From a virus, in IMG/VR virus record IMGVR_UViG_3300021371_000007, positions 1 to 64,000 of that record: a DNA stretch of 64,000 bases; one strand, 5' to 3'. The notes beneath the pieces are model-generated. The model was not told the origin of the DNA and did no database searches. It saw nothing but the letters and a program-made list of their open reading frames with translations. The translations under genes were made by a program, and so were the position numbers. Below are positions 63,983 to 64,000 of the stretch, one piece after another (positions within the stretch are counted from its first letter, which is position 1; each line of letters starts with the position of its first letter).

Positions 63983-64000
63983 TTTCAACTACTCTATCTA

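Noticed and set aside
1-64000. Temperate lifestyle genes (integrase, repressor, attachment site)
   Set aside because: None could be found, although the full genome is not in view.

Overview
The window is part of the genome of a tailed double-stranded DNA phage. It is AT-rich (roughly one third G+C by eye), almost fully coding, and organised in two converging halves. No integrase, repressor or excision gene is visible, and it carries a full replisome plus nucleotide-synthesis genes, so it looks virulent. The tail genes (tube, tail-assembly chaperone with -1 frameshift, very long tape measure, and a lambda-like M-L-K-I-J tail-tip order) indicate a siphovirus. The HK97-type portal and protease/capsid place it in the HK97-fold head group. 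The host is not identifiable with certainty. A GroES of the 'GGIIIP' type and DUF1127/DUF3563-like small proteins favour a proteobacterium, perhaps a marine alphaproteobacterium (inference).

Left half, rightward (1-40020), virion and lysis. It holds the end of a fibre-like protein, a large FG-GAP/Calx-beta protein, the large terminase, a small basic protein, an HNH nuclease, the portal, and a fused prohead protease-major capsid gene that seems to carry its own internal start for the capsid part. A terminator follows, then a head-tail connector with an inserted LamG-like domain, a putative neck protein, a promoter, tail terminator, tail tube, a structured RNA element, chaperone G and its frameshift extension GT, a 4420-residue tape measure, tail-tip proteins, fibres, an overlapping Rz/Rz1 spanin pair, and several small membrane proteins that are holin candidates. 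The half ends in a bidirectional terminator near 40040.

Right half, leftward (64000-40054), early and middle genes. Read in the direction of transcription it holds two glycosyltransferases, a PC4-like single-strand binding protein, a Myb/SANT-like DNA-binding protein, an abundant-looking protein with four HTH-like modules, and a small protein. Then comes a strong promoter starting a long operon of about 16 kb: HTH protein, DnaB-type helicase, primase, DNA polymerase A, a sulfotransferase-like protein, UvsW-like helicase, SSB, a glycosyltransferase, SbcD, SbcC, NrdA, NrdB, tRNA-Thr(UGU), terminator. A small-protein cluster (DUF3563, DUF1127, others), a Holliday-junction-resolvase-like nuclease, and a last operon (5'-3' exonuclease, ThyX, GroES, glutaredoxin) complete the half.

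The genes fit one lifestyle. Host DNA can be turned over and dNTPs remade (NrdAB, glutaredoxin, ThyX). The phage copies and recombines DNA with its own polymerase, helicases, SSB, SbcCD and exonuclease. It helps fold capsid through a phage GroES working with host GroEL, and builds a very long tail. The most unusual points are the RNA element before the chaperone gene (one loop can pair either with an upstream hairpin loop or with the chaperone ribosome-binding site), the protease-capsid fusion with internal start, the giant repeat-bearing tape measure, and a host-like small-gene island.
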